From: Candidatus Chlorobium masyuteum
Lineage (GTDB): Bacteria; Bacteroidota; Chlorobiia; Chlorobiales; Chlorobiaceae
NCBI RefSeq assembly: GCF_011601315.1
Contig: NZ_JAAORA010000004.1
Coordinates: 1 to 64,000, forward strand
Direction of reading: 5' to 3'
Length of the DNA stretch: 64,000 nt
Shown in pieces: positions 35,858 to 44,945 of this stretch. The position numbers were made by a program, and so were the translations under genes. Within the stretch, counting starts at the first letter, position 1; every line of letters begins with the position of its first letter. The notes beneath the pieces are model-generated. The model did no database searches and was not told where the DNA came from. It was given only the letters and a program-made list of their open reading frames with translations.

Positions 35858-37243
35858 TCACCCTCCGCTTTCAGAACCGCCACTCCCCCGCAACTCCCTT
35901 TCAACCACCTCCAGCACATCATCGCGCTCCAGAACCAACCGCGCCAACTGCCGGTCAATCTCAAGCCGTAACGTCGGTGATGCAATTTTCTCCGCCACAG
36001 CCTTCGCCTTCGTCAAATACTCCAGGTCAGCGCCCCGGTCACGCAGCTCAAATCGTACCGGGTAAATAATCTCGATCTTTGCCTGTTCAAAATCAGTTCC
36101 TTCCCACCGGCAGAAAATTCTGAACAGCCGGTTCTCTGTCAACTCAAGCTGAGCCGCCTTTTGTGCCAGCAGCGTATTCAGAATCTGAAACTCCGTTTCA
36201 ATGGCCACTGCCGAAGAAATCTGCGTTCTGTACTGCCTTAACGGCGTTAAATGTGCCATCCGGTTAATCATCTCAACCTTCCGCTCCATCGCATCGAGCA
36301 GCCCGGCAAGGGCATCAGCATCTGCCTGCAAGAGATAAGGCTTCTTTGCAGGCAAGGTATCCTCATCCATCACAATCACACCGCCTGCACCGGTACTTGC
36401 ATCATCCTTTGCATTCTTCACCAGCGTCTTATGATTCGAACTCCGAATCATCTGCGAAAGCTCTGAAAGGTCATTATACAGGCTCATCTGCACCCGCGCC
36501 ACATCCTGCAAATCACTGATTGCCAGCCCTGGCATCAGCGGCTTTGTGTTGTAATGCGGCACAGCAGGCACAACACCAATCGGATTCACCATTGTTGACT
36601 CCAGCACCGGCTCCTCCCGCCTTGTGGCGCGCCACACCTCAACGCTCTTTGGTGTCCATATCCGGTACCGGTAATCACCCGCGCTCTTCAAACCCTCCCG
36701 CACCTTCAGGTAGCTCAATTCAAGTTTCCCGAAGGGATTCTCCGTAAAATCCCAGTCAAGCACATGCTCCGGAAAATAGAGGCGCAAATACGGCCGCACA
36801 TCGCGCTCAATCTCATCAGCCTTTGTGCGCACTTTCGCCGCAGGCTTATCCATCACAATCCAGCACACCCCAAACACCGAAGCCCACTCCTGAGATGATT
36901 TCATAAACTCATTGAGCGAGCACTCCTGCTTGTCAGCATTCACCGCCATCGCCAGCAAGGCGCGGTTATTTTCAAGAGATCCAAAGCTCCGCTTCGGCGG
37001 TTCACGCCAAATAAAGCCCGAATAGGTATGCACCACACTCTTGCAATGATTATCCATCGGAGTCTGCCGCAACCGCTCCGCATACGAAACCCGCCGCTCC
37101 TCATGATACCGGTACAACAACTCTGCCTCCTGCCAGCTCCGTCCGCCCCTATAAGCCCGGCCAAAAAACTCCCACTCCTTCAGATTCTCCCGATACACAT
37201 CATGAACCTGCTCCAGCTCCGCCCGCTTTCCACTCTTTGCCAT
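35858..37243 (-). CDS. Phage portal protein (DUF4055-like)
   Basis: The portal forms the dodecameric ring at one capsid vertex through which DNA is packaged. The 461-aa protein begins with the helical block QVHDVYRENLKEWEFFGRAY and has TYSGFIWREPPKRSF, then a long mixed core and a helical C-terminal third (AEKIASPTLRLEIDRQLARL). This corresponds to DUF4055 portal-like proteins. It is the last gene of the structural block, after TerL. The assignment rests on similarity and position. Confidence 0.7.
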   Translation of the reverse strand: MAKSGKRAELEQVHDVYRENLKEWEFFGRAYRGGRSWQEAELLYRYHEERRVSYAERLRQTPMDNHCKSVVHTYSGFIWREPPKRSFGSLENNRALLAMAVNADKQECSLNEFMKSSQEWASVFGVCWIVMDKPAAKVRTKADEIERDVRPYLRLYFPEHVLDWDFTENPFGKLELSYLKVREGLKSAGDYRYRIWTPKSVEVWRATRREEPVLESTMVNPIGVVPAVPHYNTKPLMPGLAISDLQDVARVQMSLYNDLSELSQMIRSSNHKTLVKNAKDDASTGAGGVIVMDEDTLPAKKPYLLQADADALAGLLDAMERKVEMINRMAHLTPLRQYRTQISSAVAIETEFQILNTLLAQKAAQLELTENRLFRIFCRWEGTDFEQAKIEIIYPVRFELRDRGADLEYLTKAKAVAEKIASPTLRLEIDRQLARLVLERDDVLEVVERELRGSGGSESGG

Positions 37244-37274
37244 ATCATCATCTCCTCGTCAACTCTCCATTGAT

Positions 37275-38513
37275 TCACACCCTCCAATGTTCCGGCTGCC
37301 CCTTATAACTCCGTTGAGGCAAACGAACCGGAAACAACTTCTCAACCGGATACCCGATCGCATCCGAAGCATGCGTCAGCTCCGGTCGCGTCAACTTGTC
37401 AATCTCACCATTTTTCCAAGCCACCTGTTCCAGGTCACGCACCAGACAAGGGCAATTCTCCACCGTCAAGAGCCCCTCACGCAGCAACTTGTTCACCGCA
37501 TTCACTCTGCTCTTCACCGGCGGATGAGCCGGGCGCGCCACAACATTAAACCCTTTATCCTTCAGAATCGTAAAATCCGTCTTGTCAGATGAACTCTTGC
37601 GCGCCCGTCCTGCCGGGTCCGGAAACACCGTTATACCCGGATATCGCTCATACAGCACATCCGCCAAATCATAGGTCGAAGCGTCCTGCAGCCGGATTTC
37701 ATAAAAGCAGTGAATATGACGCTCATCAAGAACGGTAAACACCACCGCCGTCATGTAATCCACATTAAAATCAATGCCCGCCATAATTTCGCACCCCTCC
37801 GGCACCGTCCGGCCTCCGCAGTGCCGCAACCGGTCAAAATACTTGTACACCCGGCCCGCCGTAAGGTTCAAAAACTCACCATTCATATAAGCGCGCCGCT
37901 GCTGCTCATCAAACGCCTTCTCCAGCATCGTCACAAACTGAGTTGGCAAATGCACATTATCAGCCGTCCGCCCAACCACAACCCCCAGGTCATACTGCCC
38001 ATCCAGGTTCCGCGCAACATCATACCCCCAATTCAACTGCTCCGGCGTCCCCGTCAAAAACAGCTCCCTGTGCTTCGCCGCCGGATGGCGCAACCGCGAC
38101 AACACATTATCAAACACCACCTCCTTCATCAAAAACGGCTCATCAATCCCCGCACTCCCAAGGTTCGGCCCCTTCAGCGAATCAGGATGATCACCTGATC
38201 CAATCCAGATATTGCCATTCCAGTTCTTGATAAAAAACTCATGGTTCGTCTTGTGGTAGGTATACCGCGCACCAGCCGCATCAAGTAGCTCCGAAATCGA
38301 AATAATCACCGTCTTGCGCGCCTGCTTGTACGAAGGAGATACATACAAATGGGGAACAGGAGCATTTATATAGGAGCACCAGATTGAGCGCAACGCCCCA
38401 ATCCTTGTTTTGCCGCACCCATACCCGCCAACCAGCAGCTTGATAAAATTCGGCAGCTCCCAAAACTCCCGCTGATGTTGCAGCATCCGCCTCTTGTCAA
38501 TGACGAACTTCAT
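37275..38513 (-). CDS. terL: Terminase large subunit
   Basis: TerL drives DNA into the capsid and cuts it. The 412-aa protein has the ATPase with Walker A GGYGCGKT (about residues 28-35) and Walker B SAGIDEP, the coupling motif LTGTPE, and a C-terminal RNase H-like nuclease with the acidic residues of AGIDFNVDYM, VFPDPAG and HASDAIGYPV. It overlaps the holin-like gene by four bases (ATGA). The small subunit candidate is 16 kb away at 54105-54461, which is unusual. Confidence 0.93.
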   Translation of the reverse strand: MKFVIDKRRMLQHQREFWELPNFIKLLVGGYGCGKTRIGALRSIWCSYINAPVPHLYVSPSYKQARKTVIISISELLDAAGARYTYHKTNHEFFIKNWNGNIWIGSGDHPDSLKGPNLGSAGIDEPFLMKEVVFDNVLSRLRHPAAKHRELFLTGTPEQLNWGYDVARNLDGQYDLGVVVGRTADNVHLPTQFVTMLEKAFDEQQRRAYMNGEFLNLTAGRVYKYFDRLRHCGGRTVPEGCEIMAGIDFNVDYMTAVVFTVLDERHIHCFYEIRLQDASTYDLADVLYERYPGITVFPDPAGRARKSSSDKTDFTILKDKGFNVVARPAHPPVKSRVNAVNKLLREGLLTVENCPCLVRDLEQVAWKNGEIDKLTRPELTHASDAIGYPVEKLFPVRLPQRSYKGQPEHWRV

Positions 38514-39058
38514 CCCCGGCTCTGCTGTTGCATGAGCGCGGCAAACTGCTGATCATTCTTCTCTTTGGAACCATAGCTCGATCCCACCCAGAACGCATTC
38601 ACATTCTTCAACTCGCTTGCCATAACGCCAAGGAGAAAAATCAGGGTATCCTTGATCGAACTATTAATCTGCACTCTGTTCCCCATCGATGCAATCAAGG
38701 TCAACAGCACCCCGAAAAAGCCCAGGTTGTAAATCACCGCAAGCGCAATCTGAGGCCACAGGTTCTTTGCCTCAACGGCCATATCGCGCGCGCCCTGCCG
38801 ATCCTTGATCTCAAGCTCAAACACATTAATACCCTGCTGCAACATCTGCAGGTTATACTCATTATCAAGCTTCTGCAACGCAAGCCGCTCTTCGGGAGTC
38901 CACTTTTCAATCCGCTTCGCCAGCTCCTCTTCTGTTCCACCTTCACTGCCAAGCACCTTCCCGGCCAAAAACTTCACGGCACTTCCCGCAAGCGGGCCGC
39001 CAAGCGCTGTCGCCAAAACCGGAGCAGCACTGCCAAGTATCTTTTTCAGAATGTTCAT
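38510..39058 (-). CDS. Holin-like protein (3-TM type)
   Basis: The 182-aa protein has an N-terminal Gly/Ala-rich segment (VLATALGGPLAGSAVKFLAG), a charged helix (residues about 42-98) and two strong membrane helices (residues about 103-125 and 132-148). This is the pattern of the GTA/phage 3-TM holins. It follows the endolysin gene by two bases, supporting a lysis role. Holin function is inferred. Confidence 0.65.
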   Translation of the reverse strand: MNILKKILGSAAPVLATALGGPLAGSAVKFLAGKVLGSEGGTEEELAKRIEKWTPEERLALQKLDNEYNLQMLQQGINVFELEIKDRQGARDMAVEAKNLWPQIALAVIYNLGFFGVLLTLIASMGNRVQINSSIKDTLIFLLGVMASELKNVNAFWVGSSYGSKEKNDQQFAALMQQQSRG

Positions 39059-39060
39059 CG

Positions 39061-39855
39061 CTACGCATTGGTATAATCAATAAAGCCCTTGTTGACCTCC
39101 TTCACCTTGCGAACCAGCCGGTACACTCCGCCCCCTTCGCGCGTCTTGCTTGCATCGGTATTCCCCTCAATGGTATGCAGCAACCCGCCGTTGATGCTTT
39201 CAATAATACCCGTATGGCCAAGTCCGGATCCATGATCCATAATGAAAACCATGCCGGGCATCACCAGCGAGGGATTATTGCGCGCATCATAAGCATTGAT
39301 CCTTGCCGCCCCGGCCTCCTGGCACCTGTTCCAGTGGTCAAGGCACCCGCCAGTTTTCGGCATCGGGTTTTCTCTCCCCGCCAACCGCGCTGCTCCGTCA
39401 AAGCACCAATGCACAAACGCACAGCACCACGAATAACCGGGCGGCACATTAACACTCTTCAAATAAGCCTCAACCTCCGGGCCTCTGTTCGAGTTGCGAG
39501 GCTGTTCACGAACATTTTTAACCACTTCGCACGCCGCAACCGCAACAACACTCGCCAAAAAGCGCGAAGGTGGAGCACCGGCGCCGTCATGCTCATCATC
39601 ATAAAAAAGGGCATGCCAGGTCAGCGGCCCAATCTCGCCATCCTGAACGAGCGGGCGCCCGGCAGCATCCACATTGCGCGCCTGAAACAGCATAACTGCT
39701 TCAACGGTTTTGCTTCCAAAAATCGGATCGTCCGTGTCAAGGCGGATTGAATCGTCAGTTTCAGCAGCGAGCAGCTCATTCAGTCGCTGCTTCACCGCCT
39801 TCATAATGACGCCATTGATCTCGCCGAGTTTAATGATGCTTCCGGGATAGTTCAT
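39061..39855 (-). CDS. Endolysin: peptidoglycan-binding plus CHAP-type peptidase
   Basis: The 264-aa protein has an N-terminal peptidoglycan-binding domain (residues about 15-85, AVMLFQARNVDAAG through DGEIGPLTWHALF) and a C-terminal cysteine peptidase/amidase domain with the active Cys in YSWCCAFVHWCFD and His in GLGHTGIIES. The ATG at 39855 has a good GGAG ribosome site; the open frame's upstream extension lacks one. It should degrade host cell wall at lysis. Confidence 0.85.
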   Translation of the reverse strand: MNYPGSIIKLGEINGVIMKAVKQRLNELLAAETDDSIRLDTDDPIFGSKTVEAVMLFQARNVDAAGRPLVQDGEIGPLTWHALFYDDEHDGAGAPPSRFLASVVAVAACEVVKNVREQPRNSNRGPEVEAYLKSVNVPPGYSWCCAFVHWCFDGAARLAGRENPMPKTGGCLDHWNRCQEAGAARINAYDARNNPSLVMPGMVFIMDHGSGLGHTGIIESINGGLLHTIEGNTDASKTREGGGVYRLVRKVKEVNKGFIDYTNA

Positions 39856-39868
39856 CTCACTCCTCCGT

Positions 39869-40090
39869 TTAGGGTTTAGCATAATGGACAATTGCAACAA
39901 TAAGCCCGATACCCTCCACCAGCAGGCCAAGAGCCGTCAGAATGAGGCCGATTTGCCATCTGCGGTTGCTTTCCATCCGGTCAAAAATCTTATTCACGGC
40001 TTTCTCCGTTTTGGTTTGCCTGTCTGCAAGCGCAACTATTTTTTCGCCCTGCTCAATAATGTGAGAGCAGCAAAAATCATCATTAGCCAT
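39869..40090 (-). CDS. XhlA-like single-span protein
   Basis: This 73-aa protein has a coiled-coil N-terminal half (IVALADRQTKTEKAVNKIFD) and one C-terminal membrane helix (IGLILTALGLLVEGIGLIVA). The layout fits the haemolysin XhlA family, which assists phage lysis. It lies immediately upstream of the endolysin. Confidence 0.7.
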   Translation of the reverse strand: MANDDFCCSHIIEQGEKIVALADRQTKTEKAVNKIFDRMESNRRWQIGLILTALGLLVEGIGLIVAIVHYAKP

Positions 40091-40136
40091 AGTGCTTTCT
40101 CATTTTCTCTTGATAAGAACGCTCTGTATTTGCATA

Positions 40137-40994
40137 TCAGAGAACCACTCCACAGATGGTCCCATAAGTACCCCAGGTGAGATAACTATTTCCTGTAACT
40201 GCCGCGCCAGCGCTTCCTCCCATTCCTCCAGTGCAATCTCCTAACTCAGCATAGTCATAACCACTCCCTGTCTCGCCGTCATTGCCAAGGTCTCCGCCAT
40301 ATCCTCCCGGATAGGCATTCAGCATCCACCAATTGCCATCATCAGGATTTTGCTCGGCATAGAATCCTCCGCTGCCGCCACCACCGCCACCGCCGCCGAT
40401 TGTTCCGTTGTTCTGAATTGTTGTGTTTGAACTCACTATGAGCGCCGGGCCTCCATTTCCCCCTACTCCGCCTTGCGATGTATTGCCCTGAAATCTCCAT
40501 TTAAGCGTACTGTCGCCTTCGGCAAAGTATCCACCAGTCAACAATTGACCGGGTTCACCGGTCAGGTAAATCGAGTTCATAAGCACCGTGCTCGACGAAA
40601 GCCCGCCAACGCCGGGGGTTCTTCCCGCGCCACCGCCGCCACCCCCTCCGGCGGCTGAGCCTCCCGCGCCGCCAGCACCCGCGATAGTGCCATTATTGAC
40701 AAGCGTTACGGTATCACCCGTCACAAAATCCCTTATCCGCATTGCCGGGCTGCTTGCCGAATTGCTGCCTACAACAACACCACTATTAACCGTCACCGTA
40801 ATGTCACTCTTGCCAGCGATATAGGTTGAGCCTACCTGATTTATCAGATCATAATTCAATGTGTCAGCCGACAAGACAATGGCAATCGTCACCCGTCCAC
40901 TCCAGACAACAGTCCCATTGCAGGCTATACTGGTCAACACCGTGCCATTGAAGGTTGCAGCCGTTACGTCTGTCCCGTTATAGCTCAAAGTCAT
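40137..40994 (-). CDS. Glycine-rich distal fibre/adhesin protein
   Basis: The 285-aa protein starts like a tail-fibre tip (SYNGTDVTAATFNGTVLTSI). It then alternates short beta segments with strongly Gly-rich runs (GAGGAGGSAAGGGGGGGAG; GGGGGGGGSGGFYAEQNPDD). Such poly-glycine stacks occur in the receptor-binding tips of T-even-like phages (gp38 type). It probably contacts the host surface, which is inference. It overlaps the preceding small collagen-like protein by four bases. Confidence 0.65.
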   Translation of the reverse strand: MTLSYNGTDVTAATFNGTVLTSIACNGTVVWSGRVTIAIVLSADTLNYDLINQVGSTYIAGKSDITVTVNSGVVVGSNSASSPAMRIRDFVTGDTVTLVNNGTIAGAGGAGGSAAGGGGGGGAGRTPGVGGLSSSTVLMNSIYLTGEPGQLLTGGYFAEGDSTLKWRFQGNTSQGGVGGNGGPALIVSSNTTIQNNGTIGGGGGGGGSGGFYAEQNPDDGNWWMLNAYPGGYGGDLGNDGETGSGYDYAELGDCTGGMGGSAGAAVTGNSYLTWGTYGTICGVVL

Positions 40995-41215
40995 GTTGTG
41001 GTAATCGTCAGCGTTGTTCCCGTCAAAGAAAACTTTGCCCCTCCGTAATCCGTAGCACTTCCTTTCTGTTTGGCTGGAGTAAATCCAAGCGCATTGATCA
41101 CATTCGCCGAAGTCACACTTACATTGCTCCCTGCCGGGCCCGGCGCGCCCCGTGGAGCTGCTTCAACCACAACAGCAGGTGCCGTTGTAACCACAATCAC
41201 AACCGTGCTGCTCAT
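40991..41215 (-). CDS. Short fibre-like protein with a collagen-type triplet
   Basis: The 74-aa protein has a Val/Ala-rich start, the collagen-like RGAPGPAGSN, then NVINALGFTPAKQKGS, a motif often found in tail-fibre repeats (xxALGFTP). It overlaps both neighbours at start and stop (ATGA type), so all are translated together. It is probably a fibre or baseplate connector. Confidence 0.65.
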   Translation of the reverse strand: MSSTVVIVVTTAPAVVVEAAPRGAPGPAGSNVSVTSANVINALGFTPAKQKGSATDYGGAKFSLTGTTLTITTT

Positions 41216-41559
41216 CGCGTCTGATCCTTGGCCACGGTAAACGTCCCGGCCACATAGGTTCTTGGTTCACTGTTTATCGTCACCTCAATATCATACTGGT
41301 AGGTGCCGGGGGTATAGCTGGTCGTTTCCAAAGATGGGATTGACCATATCAGCACAGCATCCGCAATCTCAAGCCCGGCATCAAGGGTAAACTCCCCAAG
41401 CAAGCTCCCGTCACGCTTGCGAATCTGTATGCGGGCTGTTGCATCAGCAAGGTCAAGCGGAACGCCATCAACCGTAAAGCCGAACTGCTCAGAGAAGTAA
41501 TCTCCCCTTACAATACCTGTGTTATATTTCCCCGGCAGATAAGCCGTATTCGTGCTCAT
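41212..41559 (-). CDS. Baseplate/fibre-associated beta-sandwich protein
   Basis: This 115-aa protein resembles the N-terminal domain of phage baseplate upper proteins (BppU-like): FTVDGVPLDLADATARIQIR followed by an Ig-like GTYQYDIEV. It begins eight bases after the previous stop and overlaps the next gene. The assignment is by pattern. Confidence 0.6.
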   Translation of the reverse strand: MSTNTAYLPGKYNTGIVRGDYFSEQFGFTVDGVPLDLADATARIQIRKRDGSLLGEFTLDAGLEIADAVLIWSIPSLETTSYTPGTYQYDIEVTINSEPRTYVAGTFTVAKDQTR

Positions 41560-41566
41560 AATTCCA

Positions 41567-42268
41567 TCAATTATGGTTCACTACCCAGCCCCGGCTCTCA
41601 AGTTGAGCCACAAACACCAGATTCTCCGGAGTCACGTTCCCGTTACTCCCGCCGATATTCAGGTTCCCGTTATCAATCGCCGATCCGGCAAGGTTCCGGA
41701 TAAATCGGTTGACATCAGCATCCGGGAGTGAAGTGTCCGAAAGGACAATCACCACACCATCCGGCCACTCAGGCACAAAATCGACTTCGCAGGCAATACC
41801 GGTTCCGGCAAGGCGAATCTCCTGCAACGATGCCGGAAGAGAAGAGACATCACCATCTACCATGCTGTTGCTCAAGTCAAGCTTCTGCAGAGCGGTCAAA
41901 GAGCTCAAACCAGTGATCGAACCATAAAGCGTCCCGTCACCAAGGGTGTTGAACTCCGTCATCAACTGTACATCACCCTTTAATACCAGGTCAAACCGTC
42001 CGGCAACCGGATAGACTGTTGCACACCGTTTTGTAACGCCTTCAAACCGGACCTGATAAGCCATGCCGCGCCCCCAGTTCAACGTCACAATTCCCGCCGT
42101 ACCACTCAATTCCAGAGTCCGGCTTCCCGGTTCAAGAATTTTGTAATGCAACCCCATCATCTGGTGCGGATAATCCCTGTTCCGCCACCTGTCCCGGTCA
42201 ACTGCTTGGCCCATGGCGTTCCACCCCCGCGCCGGTAACTGAGTCAACTTCTCATTAAACGGTATCAT
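41567..42268 (-). CDS. Leucine-rich structural protein
   Basis: The 233-aa protein has a beta-rich N-terminal half and a leucine-rich repeat-like segment at residues about 110-160 (GSITGLSSLTALQKLDLSN; SLPASLQEIRLAG). Leucine-rich segments of this type occur in virion surface proteins of Bacteroidota/Chlorobiota phages. It lies between the connector and fibre genes, so a tail or neck role is likely, but its function is unassigned. Confidence 0.6.
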   Translation of the reverse strand: MIPFNEKLTQLPARGWNAMGQAVDRDRWRNRDYPHQMMGLHYKILEPGSRTLELSGTAGIVTLNWGRGMAYQVRFEGVTKRCATVYPVAGRFDLVLKGDVQLMTEFNTLGDGTLYGSITGLSSLTALQKLDLSNSMVDGDVSSLPASLQEIRLAGTGIACEVDFVPEWPDGVVIVLSDTSLPDADVNRFIRNLAGSAIDNGNLNIGGSNGNVTPENLVFVAQLESRGWVVNHN

Positions 42269-42280
42269 ACCTTTCTCTTG

Positions 42281-42781
42281 TCATCTTCTCAGCCTCTGCC
42301 GCTCACTCACCGGCCGCATATCCACCCGCACAAACCCGTATCCCGTATCATACTCCACGCCTATAGTCAGCGTCTTCAAAAACTCCCGTTCATACTCACC
42401 CCGGTAAAACCGCATCATCTCAACCAGCCCCGAGCCGCCAACCGAAGCCGCCAGCCGGGGCAAAACGTACCACCCCAGCACCCGGGTTGTGCTCGCCGGA
42501 ACCCACTGCACCGGGTTCAGTTTTTCCGAATCAAAATCAGGGTAGTTGTTCCAGACGGGAGTCACTCCGGCGTATAGCCCGTACTCTGAAGAGCCGTCAA
42601 CCAACAGCGAACCAATACCACCATACGGGTAGGGAGTGCGGAGGTTCGGCCACCACCGCAGGCGCAAATCGGCAATCACATCCGCCGCCGCCTGCTCGTG
42701 GTACTCCGTAAAAGAGTCAACCCCATGCTCAAACACATAGGGCTGAATCCGCTGAAGGTCACTGTCATCACTAAAAATCAT
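42281..42781 (-). CDS. Head-tail connector-like protein
   Basis: The 166-aa protein is unassigned by family. Its helical start (DDSDLQRIQPYVFEHGVDSF, ADVIADLRLRWW) and its place just after the coat protein fit a neck adaptor. It lies between the coat gene and the leucine-rich protein, all in the same direction. Confidence 0.5.
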   Translation of the reverse strand: MIFSDDSDLQRIQPYVFEHGVDSFTEYHEQAAADVIADLRLRWWPNLRTPYPYGGIGSLLVDGSSEYGLYAGVTPVWNNYPDFDSEKLNPVQWVPASTTRVLGWYVLPRLAASVGGSGLVEMMRFYRGEYEREFLKTLTIGVEYDTGYGFVRVDMRPVSERQRLRR

Positions 42782-42889
42782 CGCTCATCTCCTCTTCATC
42801 CCCCAGCCATCTCAATCATCATCATCTTCTCTTCCTTTCGTGCCTTTTCGTGCCTTTCGGGCTTCAAAATCTTCCTCAGCGCCAAGCAC

Positions 42890-44029
42890 TTATTTCCTCA
42901 GCTTGCAAGCCAGGTTCGGGTCAAGGCACTTCACCGCATACAGCACATCAAGGGCCACCTTCACATTCGAAGAGTCCGGTGCATACCAGATTCGAGAGCG
43001 CATCGCAAGCCCGCTCTTCTCATCCACAACGCTTGCAACCTTCGCATTGCCAAGCTTCTCGCCAATGTCCGACAGGGGCGCCATGGCAAGCGCAAACGCA
43101 TTCTTGTGAAAAGCCATATTTTCGGTATGGTTGCTCAGGCTCACCGTCACCACTGCATTATCAGCAACATCCTGAGCCAGTGGAGGGTAGATTTGCACAC
43201 CCGTAAACGCATTCCCCGATGCCGTCACCGGAGTGCTGTTCACCACCGCATAGCGCTGCGTGTCGCCTGCAATCGCAAACGTATCGCCAAACAACAGCGT
43301 GCCGGTTACTGTTGCCGCATCAAGGTTGATAAAGGTTGCTTCCTTCAGAAACGCGCCGTTAACGGCGAGCGTCCCCGTCGAAGCCGTACCCTTTACATGC
43401 GAGCCTACATTCTGGTTTCCGAAAATCTCAAAGCCGAGCCAGTTTCCGATAAACCCGGTTTTCAGTACCTCCTGAGCCGCAACACCGGCAAGGTTGTTAT
43501 TGGCAAACAGCTTCTGAAATCCAGCCCGCATGGTCGAGCCAACCTCCAGATAGAGCTGCCCGTCATCCATCGGCACCCGGTTATCAAACATCACCTGCCC
43601 AACGGAGGTCAAATCATCCACCGCCGTTGTGGCCTGCGCATCCACATACCACGGTACATAACCGGCAAGTCCGTTCAGCTTCAAATCAATATCCTTGGCA
43701 ATGGCATATACTGCCGGGCGGATATGGTCTGTGATAATCTGCTCACCGGTAAAGGTCAGCTCCTTGTCCGTCAGCGAAAACTTCACCTCCTTCCAGTAAT
43801 CGAGCGACATCTCCACATAAGAGGTTGCCACACTCTGGTCATTGGAAGGCGCATCCTGAGCCTCAAAGGTTCCCGGCCTTTTGATCTCAATTTTTTTGCC
43901 CTTCTCTTTCACATCCTTGTCATAGCCACGGTGTACCCTTGATGCCATGCCCAGCGTTGCCTCAAGCGCAATTAAACCCTCCTGCGCATAAAAATAGGGA
44001 TCATAAACTCCCAACGTATTCGTAGCCAT
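42890..44029 (-). CDS. Major capsid protein (P22 coat-like)
   Basis: The 379-aa protein matches the P22 gp5-like coat family with an HK97 fold. It starts NTLGVYDPYFYAQEGLIALE, followed by VHRGYDKDVKEKGKKIEIKR and a long beta region with insertions. The coat family is associated with short-tailed phages. The scaffold gene lies just upstream. No capsid protease is seen, which fits the P22-type maturation without proteolysis. Confidence 0.85.
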   Translation of the reverse strand: MATNTLGVYDPYFYAQEGLIALEATLGMASRVHRGYDKDVKEKGKKIEIKRPGTFEAQDAPSNDQSVATSYVEMSLDYWKEVKFSLTDKELTFTGEQIITDHIRPAVYAIAKDIDLKLNGLAGYVPWYVDAQATTAVDDLTSVGQVMFDNRVPMDDGQLYLEVGSTMRAGFQKLFANNNLAGVAAQEVLKTGFIGNWLGFEIFGNQNVGSHVKGTASTGTLAVNGAFLKEATFINLDAATVTGTLLFGDTFAIAGDTQRYAVVNSTPVTASGNAFTGVQIYPPLAQDVADNAVVTVSLSNHTENMAFHKNAFALAMAPLSDIGEKLGNAKVASVVDEKSGLAMRSRIWYAPDSSNVKVALDVLYAVKCLDPNLACKLRK

Positions 44030-44099
44030 TTCACTTGCTCCTCATCGTTTCATTCATAAAAATCGTAACCCACTTCATCCAACTCATCGTAACTCTCCT

Positions 44100-44141
44100 G
44101 TCATTTCGAATCCCGATGCAATCGGGTGAGAAATCTCTCTT
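44100..44141. repeat. Dispersed hairpin repeat, partial copy 3
   Basis: The bases begin GTCATTTCGAATCCCGATGCA and match the first part of the copies at 25182 and 26489. It lies between the coat and scaffold genes inside the element, so the repeat has spread into mobile DNA. Confidence 0.7.
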
Positions 44142-44172
44142 ACTTCTTCTCATCCCTCAGCACCCTGCACTG

Positions 44173-44892
44173 TTAACGTTCAATCACCACGGTCCTCCCC
44201 GCCTTCGCCGCCGCATCCCGCACCGCCCGGTACTTTGCCGGGTCCTTCGCATCCTCAACGCTCAGCTTGAATGCCGATTCGTCGCCGGTTGTTTCGGTCG
44301 TACTACCGCCCGCGCCACTTCCCGAAGGTCCAGCCGGGAGGTGGTGCGGGTTTGCTTGTAAAAAGTCATGCACAAACTGTTCAACCGTAACCGGCTTGCC
44401 GCTCTTGTACATCGGCGCTCCATTTTCACGGACTTCAACCTGATCGGTTTTCTGGTCATAGTGAACGTTCCCCTTCAGCAGTGTTACAATCTGAGCCGGG
44501 TTGATGGCTTTGGATGTCGAAGCCGCAGCAAGCAGGGTATTGTCAACCCTGATGGTTCGTAACTGTTCGGTAAGGGATGCAATATCTTTATCGCGCTGGC
44601 CAATCACCTCATCCTTCTCTTTGACCGTCTGTGCCAAAATCTTCTCAAAGTCACCCTTCTTCTCCAGCACCTCGCGCTCCTGCTGCGCCTTGGCCTCTTT
44701 GAGTGTCCGGTACTCTTCAACGTTCACATCGGCAAACTCTTTCAGTTTGCCTTTAATCAAGGCGTCAACCTCGGTCTGTGAATAGTTTTTTTTCTCTGAG
44801 CCCTGCGATTGTTCTTCGCTTCCGGCACCCTCGGTGTTCCCCGGCTGCCGCTCGTCACCCTTCTTCTCCTTTTCACCGTTCGTTATAGCCAT
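44173..44892 (-). CDS. Capsid scaffolding protein
   Basis: The 239-aa protein has the features of phage scaffolds: an acidic, Gly/Glu-rich N-terminus, a long central coiled coil (residues about 40-125, EEYRTLKEAKAQQEREVLEK), and a basic C-terminal end (DAAAKAGRTVVIER) that may bind coat. GGAG precedes the ATG at 44892; a GTG nine codons upstream is possible. A palindrome with arms TATTTGATA lies 32 bases upstream and may control the whole structural operon. Confidence 0.75.
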   Translation of the reverse strand: MAITNGEKEKKGDERQPGNTEGAGSEEQSQGSEKKNYSQTEVDALIKGKLKEFADVNVEEYRTLKEAKAQQEREVLEKKGDFEKILAQTVKEKDEVIGQRDKDIASLTEQLRTIRVDNTLLAAASTSKAINPAQIVTLLKGNVHYDQKTDQVEVRENGAPMYKSGKPVTVEQFVHDFLQANPHHLPAGPSGSGAGGSTTETTGDESAFKLSVEDAKDPAKYRAVRDAAAKAGRTVVIER

Positions 44893-44923
44893 ACCAGCTC
44901 CAGTTTTATTTATCGCCACTCAA

Positions 44924-44945
44924 TATTTGATATAATTATCAAATA
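44924..44945. promoter_or_regulatory. Palindromic operator upstream of the scaffold gene
   Basis: Arms TATTTGATA and TATCAAATA are separated by TAAT. A further half-site (ATATCAAAT) lies about 30 bases away at 44975-44983. The arms are identical to those before the XRE repressor gene (54592-54613). The palindrome is 31 bases before the scaffold start, so the same repressor probably switches off the virion genes. Confidence 0.75.

Noticed and set aside
42698-43942. A 414-codon open frame opposite the coat gene
   Set aside because: It lies on the opposite strand of the coat protein gene, is rich in His/Arg/Ile from reversed codons, and has no support.
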